Notes under the pieces: generated by a model | Database searches by the model: none | Told to the model about the DNA's origin: nothing | Seen by the model: only the letters and a program-made list of their open reading frames with translations | In this document: piece by piece, positions 44,313 through 53,455 of the stretch | How positions within the stretch are numbered: the stretch's first letter is position 1 | How the letters are laid out: each line of letters opens with the position of its first letter | Source: Desulfobacteraceae bacterium RAAP-1 | Lineage (GTDB): Bacteria > Desulfobacterota > Desulfobacteria > Desulfobacterales > Desulfatirhabdiaceae | Reading direction: 5' to 3' | Assembly (NCBI GenBank): GCA_001443525.1 | Contig: LKPX01000011.1 | Coordinates: 1 to 64,000, forward strand | DNA length: 64,000 nucleotides | Program-made: the position numbers and the translations under genes

Positions 44313-45187
44313 TTGAGGATAAGGCTGCGGCGCTGGATATCCGCGAAGGTTTGATAGACTTGTATTCAGTCATCAAGGATGCGGATGCGCACATCAAGTT
44401 TGCGTTTCTGACGGGAGTGAGCAAATGTTCATAACATCAGCCTGTTTTCGGGTCCGAATAATTTGCAGGACATTACGTTGTACAGCCGATACAGTGCGAT
44501 ATGCGAATACACCGAAGAAGCGTATTCGCACGGGAACTGGAGCGAATTGTAGCTCTTGAAACACCTCTTTCCAACTTTGATGCAGGCAATATTCTGGCTG
44601 AATCCCTGCTCTTTCAGTCCGGTTATCTGACGGTGGATTCGGTACACTATATTCCATGTTTTACACAGAGTGTACTGCGGTATCCTAATCTTGAGATTCA
44701 GACTGCCTTGAACAGGGCGTTTCTTTCAGCCCTGACTGGGGAGACTGTAAAATATAGTCTGCACGCAAACCAACTGTATGAACTGCTGATGACCGATGAT
44801 TTTGCTGGCCTGCGTGCCCTGCTCCAGTCCTTTTACGCCAGCATTCCGCATCGGTGGTACACCGGTAACGCCATCGCCCAGTACGAAGGTTTTTACGTCA
44901 GCGTATTCTACAGCTATTTCGCAGCTCTCGGCCTGGACATCCGCACCGAAGAATCCACCGACCACGGTTGCATCGACATGGCCGTGGTTTTCGGCGGGCA
45001 GGTTTACCTCTTTGAATTCAAAGTGGTGGAAAAAACGCCGGAAGGCAAAGCCATCCAGCACCAGCAGCTTCGGGACATGGGTTATGCGGGTAAATATCGG
45101 ACTTTGGGATGCCCTATTCATCTCGTTGGAATAGAATTCAGCAAAACAGAACATAATATCATGGGTTTTGAGGTAGAGACGATATGA
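44313..45187 (+). pseudogene. Broken DUF1703 (AAA-like / PD-(D/E)XK) gene
   Basis: The stretch matches the intact gene at 49236-50783 from its DRIEDEATALDIREGL region to the end, but the 5' half is missing. There is a frame change near 44425 (after AFLTGVSK) and an internal deletion of the WYNGYNW segment near 44520. The 3' portion is still an open frame from 44501 and keeps ALGLDIRTEESTDHGCIDMA and YLFEFKVVE. It could yield a 228-residue fragment, but function is unlikely. Confidence 0.8.
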
Positions 45188-45332
45188 GGGTACCATGTCT
45201 GATCATTCCATATTTCTTATTCCGAAATGAACCGATAATCATCATAGAATACAGGAATTCACCATGTGACCAATACGTCAAATCGTAGATGATATGCCCG
45301 AATTGCTTTCTGCTCCCATAGAAATTCTGACA

Positions 45333-45439
45333 TAACCCTACAACGCAAGTTAGTAAAAACAGGGACAAAATATTGTGTCAATAACAATACCAGAATACAG
45401 TATGTGGTTATAAAATCGTAAAATTACATTGTAGGGTTA
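45333..45439. repeat. Inverted repeat TAACCCTACAA / TTGTAGGGTTA
   Basis: Two perfect 11-bp arms 85 bp apart lie in the AT-rich 323-bp gap 45188-45510 before the chimeric glycosyltransferase. The gap has no gene. Just after the right arm is GGGAGCTGTCCAGTTTTCGG, which resembles an IS end but has no visible partner. Confidence 0.5.
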
Positions 45440-45510
45440 GGGAGCTGTCCAGTTTTCGGGGGTAACTATCAAGTTGTGTTGTAGATATGAGAGCAAAGGA
45501 GCTAAATATA

Positions 45511-48500
45511 ATGGTTACTCAAAAAATTTTTTTGAATAAAGAATTCGATAGAATTTGGCAAAAAATAAAGAATATGGAGAATATCGTTTTTTTGAGGTTT
45601 GGAGATGGTGAGCGTTCGATTATGCTCGGTAAGCCGGTAACAGCCCAAGAAGGATGGGTTTCGCCTGGATATCTTACAAAATTAGGTAACGATCTATTAT
45701 CGATTCTGAATATTAATGCAGAAAAAATTTATTTTGGGATTTCTTGCCCATGTTGTGATAACTCGGCATATTACTGGTACAGCACTAGGCTTAGAACAAG
45801 TTCCATAACTTTTGCTAACCTATTTGTGAACTGTAATTATAAAAGGTTCATAACAAATTTTGAAAAACTTAAACGAGATGCCATATTTATTGGAAATTAT
45901 AGAGCCGAAAATAGACCTATCGGAAATTTAAACATTTTAAGATATTATCTTGTGAATGATGATTGCATTTCATTTTGGGAACATGAAGCAGAAAAAATAA
46001 TTGAACAAATTAAAAACGATTTTGGCTATAGAAATGATTTGTTATACGTTGTGTCCGCTGGCCCGATGTCTGAGCCTATTATAATGAACTTATACAAAAA
46101 TAATCCTAATAATTGCTACATTGATTTTGGTTCATCTATTGATAAGTACATCCACCAATCTCAAACCAGACCTTATATGGATGAAAATTCCATTTATGCA
46201 AAAAGTAACTGTTGGATGTATCACCCTAAAACAACTAATTTTGATGTAAGCGTTGTTCTATCTTTGTACAAACGTCCAGAAAACCTGGATATACAATTCA
46301 AAGCCTTCGAAAACCAAACGTTGAAACCAAAAGAAATTCTATTATTCAAAGATGGGATCGAAGATGGTTACAAAGTAGAAATTCCACTTGGATTAAAAGA
46401 ACAATTCAATTTAGTTGAAGTTAGTGAAAATAATTGTGGGGTATGGGAACGTTTTAGATTTGCACAAAGGGCTAAGTCAAAATATGTTTGTGTTTCAGAT
46501 GACGATACTATCCCAGGTGAGAGTTGGCTTGAAAATTGCCATAAAAATATGCTTGAACAAGAAGGACTTTACGGCACCATAGGAATAATATTGGAAAAAC
46601 CTGAAGGTTATCCTCAATGGGGATATTTTCGAGTGGGATGGGATGGACCTTTAGATACTAGAATACAAGTTGATTTTGTAGGGCATTCCTGGTTTTTCAA
46701 AAAGGAGTGGTTAAGGTTTTTATTTAGTGGGACTCAACAATTACAGAAATTTAAGATAGTAGCTGAGGATATAAGCTTTTCCGCACAACTTCAAAAACAA
46801 AAAATTAATACATTTGTTCCACCACATCCTGAAAATAACATAAAACTTTGGGGCTCTTTGCCTAACTATGCATACTCGTTAGGTACTTCTACTGCTGCGC
46901 TTTCACTCTCACCGTTAAATCATCAGAAAATGAATGATGCTATTCGTATTCTGTTAGAAAAAAGATGGAAAATACTAATTCAAACTAATGCGTTATATGT
47001 AAACGATGTCAAGAATAACTTATCAGTTTACTTTAGAAATAAGAAACTTAACCACCCTTCATCACAATCCAATCTTATTACTTTAGACAAAAGACATTAT
47101 GAATCTGGGAAACTTTTCACCAGAACCGCCTTTTACGAATTTGTTCAGAATCTTCACTTGCACAATATGACGATAACCCTGCTGTTCACCTCATCGGTGG
47201 ATTCCCGGATACTGTGCGATCTGTCTGACCTTCCACGACTGAAAATGTATATTCGGGATAATGGGTCACAAATTCCTGCCGAAAGCATTGCGCTGTTTCA
47301 AGACACTGGTATCTTGAATCAACTCCATACGATAACAGATGAAGGCATCCGTAATGTTCAGGGCGCGTGGGATGCCGTCGTGGTGACAGCATCCGATCTG
47401 GCGCTGGATACTCTGGAAGATTTCTTTATCACAGCCAATTTCAAACTCCTGCTTATCGCCGATGGCCTTACCTCTATAGAAACCGAGTCGCGCCAAAAGC
47501 TGACAGATTTCCTCAAAATGACCGGATTCGAGGCCATCAGCGACACCCCGGTCGCCTATCACTGGAAAAACAAAACCGTCTGCGGCGAGTATTTTTTCTC
47601 TCAAAATCGGATATCCGAAGCTCTCAAGTGTTTCGAACGGGCGCTTTTAGACAACCCCGCCGATGAAGACGCACTCAACAATCTGGGGGTAGTATCCTAT
47701 AACTTCAAAAACTTTCCGGCAGCCGAGAATTTTTTTATCAGAGCCGCCAATCTCAACAGACGCAACAAAAACACGCTGGATAATCTCATCCAGAATTATA
47801 TGGCGACAGAGCAATTCGAAAACGCCGCCGGCATCCTGAAAGAACGCATTTTCATGGAACCCGAGCAGCCGGACGCCTATTCCTTGCTTGGATTATGCCA
47901 TGATCGCCTCGGTCATCCCAACGAGGCATATGATGCATATCAAAATGCGAAGAAATTGGGCGGCGATGCGTTCCCGATTCCAGCACATATCGTCTCGGAC
48001 CATGACAGATATGTGGCTACCCAAAACCGAAACGCATCGAAAAACACCCTCAGAAAAATCCTCGTCATCAACAATTTGTATCCGCCTCAGGAACTGGGAG
48101 GCTATGGACGCCTGCTGTTCGATTTTACCAATATACTGAGAAAGCGCGGCCACTCTATTTATGTGCTGACGTCGGATACGCCATACCTGGGAAACACGGT
48201 CGGCGATGCGCCGGATGTGGACAGAAGCCTTGAATTGTTCGGCGGCTGGCAGGGCGGTGTCTGTAAGAGCATCGAAAACAGGGAAGAAATCATCCGGATG
48301 ATCCGTAAGAATCTCTCCAAACTGCAACAGGTATTGAATGAATTTCAACCTGACGTATGCCTCCTGGGCAATATTGATTTTCTCTCAAAAAACATCATGG
48401 ACCCGATCCTGGAGAAAAAAATTCCAGTGGTTCACCACCTCGGCAATCAATCTCCCGGCTATACGGTTGCAGAAACTCCCAAAAGCAGGCTTTACCATCT

Positions 48501-49194
48501 GGCGACTGCCAGCGACTGGCTCAAAAACGTCATCAAAAACGATGGATATCCCCTGAAGGATATCAGCGTCATTTATCCCGGCGCCATGGTCGAAGAATTC
48601 AGAATGCGGATTCCCCCTTCATACGACAAGCTGCGGATCGCTTACGCCAGTATCGTACTGCCTTATAAGGGCCCCCACATTTTGATCAACGCTCTCAAAA
48701 AGCTGAACGATCTCGGCATCGATTTCTCCTGTTCAATGGCCGGAACCACAACGGATGAAACCTTTGTCAACAAGCTTAAGGAATTCATCACCATTCAGGG
48801 AATGGACAACAAAATTCAATTCCCGGGATTTCTCTCCAGAGAAGCGCTGAAAGATCTCTTCGCCCGCCACAATGTGCTGGTTTTTCCCTCGATCGTTAAG
48901 GAAGCGTTCGGTATCAGCCCGGTGGAGGCCATGGCCGCCGGACTTACGGTCATCACATCCGGAACGGGCGGCGCCAAAGAAGTAGTCGAACACGGCGTCA
49001 GCGGCATCATCTTCAAATCGGAAGACGATGCGTCCCTTGCAGATGCATTGATCGGACTGGCGAAAGATACACGAAGGTGGGGACAGATTGCACTTGCCGG
49101 ACAGCGCAGGGCAATGGAGCTGTTTGATATCGAACATTCTGTGGATGCGCTCGAATCCTGTTTCAGCCGGCTTTTGAAAAGTAAACGGGATTAA
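45511..49194 (+). CDS. Chimeric GT-D / GT2 / TPR / GT4 glycosyltransferase
   Basis: A 1227-residue protein. Residues about 1-240 match the GT-D (DUF1792-like) fold, with IVFLRFGDGERSIML holding the D-x-E pair. A GT2 (GT-A) domain at about 248-470 has VSVVLSLYKRPENLDIQFKA and VCVSDDDTIPGESW. From about 540 a linker and TPR repeats follow (ALKCFERALLDNPADEDALN), then a GT4 (GT-B) domain at about 850-1227 with NNLYPPQELGGYGRLLFDF and KEAFGISPVEAMAAG. The start follows AAAGGAG by 9 nt. The 5' part is AT-rich (14 G/C of 60 at 45841-45900), the 3' part is not (38 of 60 at 48901-48960); the switch is near 47100-47160. Likely builds glycans on surface structures. Confidence 0.85.
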   Translation: MVTQKIFLNKEFDRIWQKIKNMENIVFLRFGDGERSIMLGKPVTAQEGWVSPGYLTKLGNDLLSILNINAEKIYFGISCPCCDNSAYYWYSTRLRTSSITFANLFVNCNYKRFITNFEKLKRDAIFIGNYRAENRPIGNLNILRYYLVNDDCISFWEHEAEKIIEQIKNDFGYRNDLLYVVSAGPMSEPIIMNLYKNNPNNCYIDFGSSIDKYIHQSQTRPYMDENSIYAKSNCWMYHPKTTNFDVSVVLSLYKRPENLDIQFKAFENQTLKPKEILLFKDGIEDGYKVEIPLGLKEQFNLVEVSENNCGVWERFRFAQRAKSKYVCVSDDDTIPGESWLENCHKNMLEQEGLYGTIGIILEKPEGYPQWGYFRVGWDGPLDTRIQVDFVGHSWFFKKEWLRFLFSGTQQLQKFKIVAEDISFSAQLQKQKINTFVPPHPENNIKLWGSLPNYAYSLGTSTAALSLSPLNHQKMNDAIRILLEKRWKILIQTNALYVNDVKNNLSVYFRNKKLNHPSSQSNLITLDKRHYESGKLFTRTAFYEFVQNLHLHNMTITLLFTSSVDSRILCDLSDLPRLKMYIRDNGSQIPAESIALFQDTGILNQLHTITDEGIRNVQGAWDAVVVTASDLALDTLEDFFITANFKLLLIADGLTSIETESRQKLTDFLKMTGFEAISDTPVAYHWKNKTVCGEYFFSQNRISEALKCFERALLDNPADEDALNNLGVVSYNFKNFPAAENFFIRAANLNRRNKNTLDNLIQNYMATEQFENAAGILKERIFMEPEQPDAYSLLGLCHDRLGHPNEAYDAYQNAKKLGGDAFPIPAHIVSDHDRYVATQNRNASKNTLRKILVINNLYPPQELGGYGRLLFDFTNILRKRGHSIYVLTSDTPYLGNTVGDAPDVDRSLELFGGWQGGVCKSIENREEIIRMIRKNLSKLQQVLNEFQPDVCLLGNIDFLSKNIMDPILEKKIPVVHHLGNQSPGYTVAETPKSRLYHLATASDWLKNVIKNDGYPLKDISVIYPGAMVEEFRMRIPPSYDKLRIAYASIVLPYKGPHILINALKKLNDLGIDFSCSMAGTTTDETFVNKLKEFITIQGMDNKIQFPGFLSREALKDLFARHNVLVFPSIVKEAFGISPVEAMAAGLTVITSGTGGAKEVVEHGVSGIIFKSEDDASLADALIGLAKDTRRWGQIALAGQRRAMELFDIEHSVDALESCFSRLLKSKRD

Positions 49195-49235
49195 TTGACG
49201 CATACAGCCAGTAACTGCATTTGTGGAGGATATCT

Positions 49236-50783
49236 ATGACCCGCAAACGACTGCCCATCGGCATTCAGACGCTTGCCAAAATCCGCGAAGACAACTGCTA
49301 TTATGTGGATAAAACCCGGTTCGCCCTTTCGCTCATTCAAAACGGTTCGTATTATTTCCTGTCCCGCCCCCGGCGCTTCGGCAAAAGCCTGTTTTTAGAC
49401 ACGCTGAAGGAACTCTTCGAGGGAAACCGTCCCCTGTTTTCCGGGCTGTACGCGGAAAACAACTGGGACTGGTCCATCCGGTATCCGGTGATTCATATCA
49501 GTTTCGGCGGCGGAGTTATTTGTGACCGGGACGATCTGGATAGAACCATCCAGAGTATTTTACGCTATAATCAGGAACGTCTGAAAATTTCATGTATGGA
49601 AACGGATCACATATCGTCCTGCTTTGCCGAGATGATCCGCAACACACATGAAAAAACCGGCCAGCGTGTGGTCGTATTGGTGGATGAATACGACAAGCCC
49701 ATTCTGGATCGAATCGAAGATGAGGCCACCGCTCTGGATATTCGCGAAGGGCTCAAAGACCTGTATTCGGTCATCAAGGATGCGGATGCGCATATCAAGT
49801 TCGCCTTTCTGACCGGTGTGAGTAAATTCTCCAAAGTCAGCCTGTTTTCAGGCCTGAACAATTTGCAGGATATCACCCTGGATCACCGCTACAGCGCCAT
49901 CTGCGGCTACACTGAAGACGATGTGGATGCGGTGTTCGCACCGGAGCTGGAAGACTTGAACCGCGATGAAATCCGCGCCTGGTACAACGGCTATAACTGG
50001 ACGGGAACATCCGTCTATAATCCTTTCGATCTGCTCCTGCTCTTCAGCAACCGTCAGTTCCGCTCCTGGTGGTTTGAAACCGGACCCCCGACATTTTTGC
50101 TTAAACTGCTCATGGAGCGTCGGCAGTTCACGCCGGATTTGGAACATATTGTTGCGCCGGAAACGCTGCTGTCCACCTTTGATGTGGGCAATATTCCGGT
50201 TGAAGCCCTGCTCTTTCAGACGGGATATCTGACGGTGGAATTCGTGGAGTTTTTGCCGGGACGTATGGAGCTTGGCCTGCGATATCCGAATCTGGAAGTC
50301 AAAGCCGGTTTGAACGACAGTTTGCTGGGAGCGCTTTGCGGTGACCCAAACATTCCCGCCCGGCGGGTGGGACAATTGTACCGTTTATTGAAAGCGAATG
50401 ATTTTACCGGCCTGCACGCCTTGTTCCAGTCCTTTTATGCGAGCATTCCGCACCAGTGGTACACGGGCAACACCATCGCCCGGTACGAAGGCTTTTATGT
50501 CAGTGTTTTCTACAGCTACTTCGCAGCTCTTGGCCTGGATATCCGCACCGAAGAATCCACCAACCACGGCCGCATCGACATGGCGGTGCTTTTCGGCGGG
50601 ATGGTTTATCTCTTCGAATTCAAGGTGGTGGAAGAAACCCCTGCAGGCAAGGCCATCCAGCAGATTCGGGACATGGGCTATGCCGACAAGTACCGCTCTC
50701 TGGGCTTGCCCATTCACCTTATCGGCGTGGAGTTCAGCAAAACAGAGCGCAACATCGTGGATTTTGATGTGGAGACAGTATGA
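49236..50783 (+). CDS. DUF1703 protein: AAA-ATPase-like plus PD-(D/E)XK nuclease-like domain
   Basis: A 515-residue protein. The N-terminal AAA-like domain has YYVDKTRFALSLIQNG, YYFLSRPRRFGKSLFLDTL (a P-loop-like RPRRFGKS) and VVVLVDEYDKPILD (Walker B). The C-terminal domain has HGRIDMAVLFGGMVYLFEFK with the D...E-x-K pattern. The family is common and multicopy in deltaproteobacteria and Bacteroidota; its role is unknown. ATG 49236 follows TGGAGGA. Its stop overlaps the ATG of a truncated third copy. Confidence 0.9.
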   Translation: MTRKRLPIGIQTLAKIREDNCYYVDKTRFALSLIQNGSYYFLSRPRRFGKSLFLDTLKELFEGNRPLFSGLYAENNWDWSIRYPVIHISFGGGVICDRDDLDRTIQSILRYNQERLKISCMETDHISSCFAEMIRNTHEKTGQRVVVLVDEYDKPILDRIEDEATALDIREGLKDLYSVIKDADAHIKFAFLTGVSKFSKVSLFSGLNNLQDITLDHRYSAICGYTEDDVDAVFAPELEDLNRDEIRAWYNGYNWTGTSVYNPFDLLLLFSNRQFRSWWFETGPPTFLLKLLMERRQFTPDLEHIVAPETLLSTFDVGNIPVEALLFQTGYLTVEFVEFLPGRMELGLRYPNLEVKAGLNDSLLGALCGDPNIPARRVGQLYRLLKANDFTGLHALFQSFYASIPHQWYTGNTIARYEGFYVSVFYSYFAALGLDIRTEESTNHGRIDMAVLFGGMVYLFEFKVVEETPAGKAIQQIRDMGYADKYRSLGLPIHLIGVEFSKTERNIVDFDVETV

Positions 50784-50938
50784 AAAAACGACTGTCTGTC
50801 GGCATTCAAACCTTTCGGGAAATCCGGGAAGATAACTGTTATTATGTGGACAAAACGGAATCTTTACTCGATCTGGTGCATCAGGGAAAGTATTTTTTTC
50901 TGCCCCGCCCGCACCACTTCGGAATTGCATTTTATTAG
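50780..50938 (+). pseudogene. 5' fragment of another DUF1703 gene
   Basis: From ATG 50780 (overlapping the previous stop as ATGA) the frame reads MKKRLSVGIQTFREIREDNC, then YYVDKTESLLDLVHQGKY and FFLPRPHHFG, and ends at a TAG after 52 residues. It matches the first 50 residues of the intact neighbour, then breaks inside the P-loop. Confidence 0.8.
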
Positions 50939-50996
50939 CTATAATAGTAACATTATTCTCATGAGTGGTACTATGACCTTGAGGAAGAGGATGTAA

Positions 50997-51272
50997 ATGC
51001 CAATTCATTCTTTAAAAAGCAACTCGCGGTTTTCGCAAGCAGTATTTGTTCGTCAAATTATCCAGAGTAATCTACTGGAAGGAATCATTGAAATTCCAGG
51101 AAATCTTAAGAATCGCTGGGTAGAGATAATTCTTTTGCCTATTGACAGTGAAAAGTCCAGTCATTACAGGATATCTGCGTCATCTCTTGATCGGTTCGCG
51201 GGTGCATGGGATGGTGAACCACTCGTCAGGGAAGAACAAGGAAACTATGAAATTCGTGAGAAGTTAAAGTGA
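50997..51272 (+). CDS. VapB-like antitoxin
   Basis: A 91-residue protein (MPIHSLKSNSRFSQAVF; SNLLEGIIEIPGNLKNRWVE) with a C-terminal acidic segment. It overlaps a PIN toxin by GTGA, as antitoxins do. The family is not certain. Confidence 0.65.
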   Translation: MPIHSLKSNSRFSQAVFVRQIIQSNLLEGIIEIPGNLKNRWVEIILLPIDSEKSSHYRISASSLDRFAGAWDGEPLVREEQGNYEIREKLK

Positions 51273-51667
51273 TCTTTCTGCCGGATACTAATGCGTGGAT
51301 TCGTTTTTTAAATCCAGGAGAAAGCCCAGTAAAGGATCGTTTTCTTACTATTGACCCTTCAAAAATTTATCTTTGCGCAGTGGTAAAAGCTGAATTGTTT
51401 TTTGGAGCCATGAAAAGCAGCAGAGTCCGCAAAAACATTACGCTTTTAGATGATTTGTTTGCTAATTTCGAGTCGCTTTCCTTTGATGATGATGCCGCCA
51501 GAAGATATGGTGAAATACGTTCCGATCTCGTTCGAAAGGGCACACCGATCGGGCCTAACGATTTGTTGATTTCAGCTATTGCGTCAGTACATAATGCAAT
51601 CCTTGTTACACACAATACCCGGGAATTCGGACGAATCTCAGACTTGACCATTGAAGATTGGGAATAA
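51269..51667 (+). CDS. VapC-type PIN-domain toxin
   Basis: A 132-residue PIN ribonuclease: FLPDTNAWIRFLNP (Asp), LCAVVKAELFFGAMKS (Glu), GTPIGPNDLLISAIA (Asp) and LVTHNTREFGRISDL. Starts with GTG at 51269, overlapping the antitoxin stop. It lies 6 bp before the HD-GYP gene, so that gene may be co-transcribed. Confidence 0.88.
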   Translation: MIFLPDTNAWIRFLNPGESPVKDRFLTIDPSKIYLCAVVKAELFFGAMKSSRVRKNITLLDDLFANFESLSFDDDAARRYGEIRSDLVRKGTPIGPNDLLISAIASVHNAILVTHNTREFGRISDLTIEDWE

Positions 51668-51673
51668 ATCAAG

Positions 51674-52489
51674 ATGGCTGAAATTGATAAACTCATTGAA
51701 ATAATCAAAGATGTATCTGCAGGAAAATATTCCAACGATATTATGTCTCTGACCGGGCCGGATACGCCGGAACCGATTCGAACGATTGCAGAAGCCATGG
51801 GACTTATGATGGTCAAGGTAGAGGCTCGGGAATATCGTCTGGAAATGCTCATTTCAGAGCTGAAAACGCTGAATGAAAAAATCCGTGCGAATACGATCAA
51901 TACCGTATCCACCATGGCCAAAGCCCTGGCTGCCAGAGATCCTTATACCCAGGGGCATACGGAACGGGTCGGCTCTCTGGCTGAGCAGATTGCCACAGAG
52001 ATGGGGCTTGAAGCCGGTGAAATCGAATTTATCCGTCTAGGTGGCCTCCTGCATGACATCGGCAAAATCGGTTTTCCGGATCACTTGTTTATGCCGCATG
52101 AGGCAAAAAATCCGCCGGAAATTGTCAATCGGATTATTCAGCATCCGACGGTCGGCGCCGAGATATTACAGGAACTGGAATTTTTGGGGCCAGCGTTGGA
52201 ATATGTCCGGTCTCACCACGAACGGCCGGACGGAAAGGGATATCCCCGCCGATTACAGGATACGGATGTTCCCATGGGCGCCAAAATTATCGCCGTAGCC
52301 GATTCCTTCGACGCCATGACAACGGAACGGCCTTATCAGAAAGCCATGTCTCCCGATGCGGCCATGAAAATATTTCAGCGATATGCCGGCGCCAAATGGG
52401 ATAAAGGATGCGTTGAAGCCCTCGACAGATATCTGGCCAATGCGAATTCCGGTTCTCACAACCAGCCCGATAATCCGGCCGCTGAGTAA
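51674..52489 (+). CDS. HD-GYP cyclic-di-GMP phosphodiesterase
   Basis: A 271-residue protein. An N-terminal helical part (1-85) leads into the HD-GYP domain: TQGHTERVGSLAEQIATEMG, GGLLHDIGKIGFPD, IIQHPTVGAEIL and VRSHHERPDGKGYPRRL with the GYP motif. The metal-binding residues are kept, so it is likely active on c-di-GMP. No receiver or membrane domain. Confidence 0.92.
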   Translation: MAEIDKLIEIIKDVSAGKYSNDIMSLTGPDTPEPIRTIAEAMGLMMVKVEAREYRLEMLISELKTLNEKIRANTINTVSTMAKALAARDPYTQGHTERVGSLAEQIATEMGLEAGEIEFIRLGGLLHDIGKIGFPDHLFMPHEAKNPPEIVNRIIQHPTVGAEILQELEFLGPALEYVRSHHERPDGKGYPRRLQDTDVPMGAKIIAVADSFDAMTTERPYQKAMSPDAAMKIFQRYAGAKWDKGCVEALDRYLANANSGSHNQPDNPAAE

Positions 52490-52507
52490 GTTGCAGCACA
52501 AAATCAA

Positions 52508-52537
52508 AAGGGGTTATGACTTCTGCCATAACCCCTT
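52508..52537. terminator. Intrinsic terminator, bidirectional
   Basis: AAGGGGTTATG-acttctgc-CATAACCCCTT is an 11-bp stem followed by GTTTTT on the plus strand, and by a TTTTGATTTT run on the minus strand. It ends both the HD-GYP transcript and the tRNA-Val transcript. Confidence 0.88.
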
Positions 52538-52545
52538 GTTTTTAA

Positions 52546-52620
52546 TGGTGGGCGGTATAGGGTTTGAACCTACGACTTCTACCGTGTGAAGGTAGCACTC
52601 TCCCGCTGAGTTAACCGCCC
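52546..52620 (-). tRNA. tRNA-Val (anticodon CAC)
   Basis: On the minus strand: acceptor GGGCGGT/ACCGCCC, anticodon arm CTACC-TTCACAC-GGTAG, T-loop TTCAAAC and encoded ACCA end. 75 nt. Confidence 0.96.
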
Positions 52621-52681
52621 AAATAATGATAACGACGGGTATTACATAGCGGTTTTAAGCCCTATAAGTCAAGTCTTTTCG

Positions 52682-53299
52682 TCATAAATCAGAGATTTTT
52701 ATTTGCGCCGGCGTATTCTCCGGAGATGATAAAGCCGCTGCTGTGGAAGGTTCGGGCGTATTTTCGGCGGATATCCCCCTGGTCATCATGTCCGCCATAT
52801 CACCCGGTGCAGGAAGTTCCTTGATATCTTTCAGGCCGAAAACCTCCAGAAAAAACCGCGTGGTGCCATATAGCAACGGTCTGCCAGGAAGTTCTTTTCG
52901 CCCCAGTATCCGGATCAGTTTCCGGTCGAGCAGCATCCGCATAACACCGCCGGCGTCAACCCCGCGAAGATGTTCGATATCGCTTCGCATGACCGGCTGC
53001 TTGTACGCAACGATAGCCAGGGTTTCCAGCGCGGCTGCACTGAGATGCTGCGGAGACGGTTTGAGAAGATTGCGGATATAAAGCGCGCAATCGGGATGCG
53101 TCCGGAACTGGTAACCGCCAGCCACCTCTGCAATATGGAACCCGCGTTCGGCATGGTTGTATTCTTCTTTCAGTTTCTGTATGGTATCCCGTATCTCTTT
53201 GATGTCGGCAGAGGGCAGCGCGGATTTGATTTTATCCAGCGTCAGCGGTTCTTCGGAAACAAGCAGAAGACTTTCCAGAATAGTTTTCAGTGGCGGCAT
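52682..53299 (-). CDS. scpB: Segregation and condensation protein ScpB
   Basis: A 205-residue kleisin-partner with tandem winged-helix domains: PPLKTILESLLLVSEEPLTL, VAGGYQFRTHPDCALYIRNL and LSAAALETLAIVAYKQPVMR. It works with ScpA and SMC in chromosome organisation. ATG 53299 (MPPLKTIL) is the family start; the longer frame upstream translates repeat A (MLRCAASFVIAA...) and is not real. ScpA lies upstream, separated by that repeat. Confidence 0.94.
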   Translation of the reverse strand: MPPLKTILESLLLVSEEPLTLDKIKSALPSADIKEIRDTIQKLKEEYNHAERGFHIAEVAGGYQFRTHPDCALYIRNLLKPSPQHLSAAALETLAIVAYKQPVMRSDIEHLRGVDAGGVMRMLLDRKLIRILGRKELPGRPLLYGTTRFFLEVFGLKDIKELPAPGDMADMMTRGISAENTPEPSTAAALSSPENTPAQIKISDL

Positions 53300-53317
53300 G
53301 GCATCTTTTGAAAAAAC

Positions 53318-53455
53318 GTCATCTTTGATGGCTTCGTAAAATGTTTGCAGGCAAGGCGCGCAAATCCTGAGGAATGAAGCGTACTTGTGGTACGCTGCAA
53401 TGACGAAGGATGCGGCGCAACGCAGCATGCGGACTTTTTACGAAGCTGTCATCTT
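53318..53455. repeat. Family A repeat, full inverted copy within scpAB
   Basis: Element at about 53329-53450 in the opposite orientation to the copies at 7.9 and 59.2 kb, with ends GGCTTCGTAAAATG and GGACTTTTTACGAAGCTG and an inner GCGTACTTGTGGTACGC palindrome. The direct repeat GTCATCTT flanks it at 53318-53325 and 53448-53455. The right copy touches the scpA stop codon. Confidence 0.85.
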
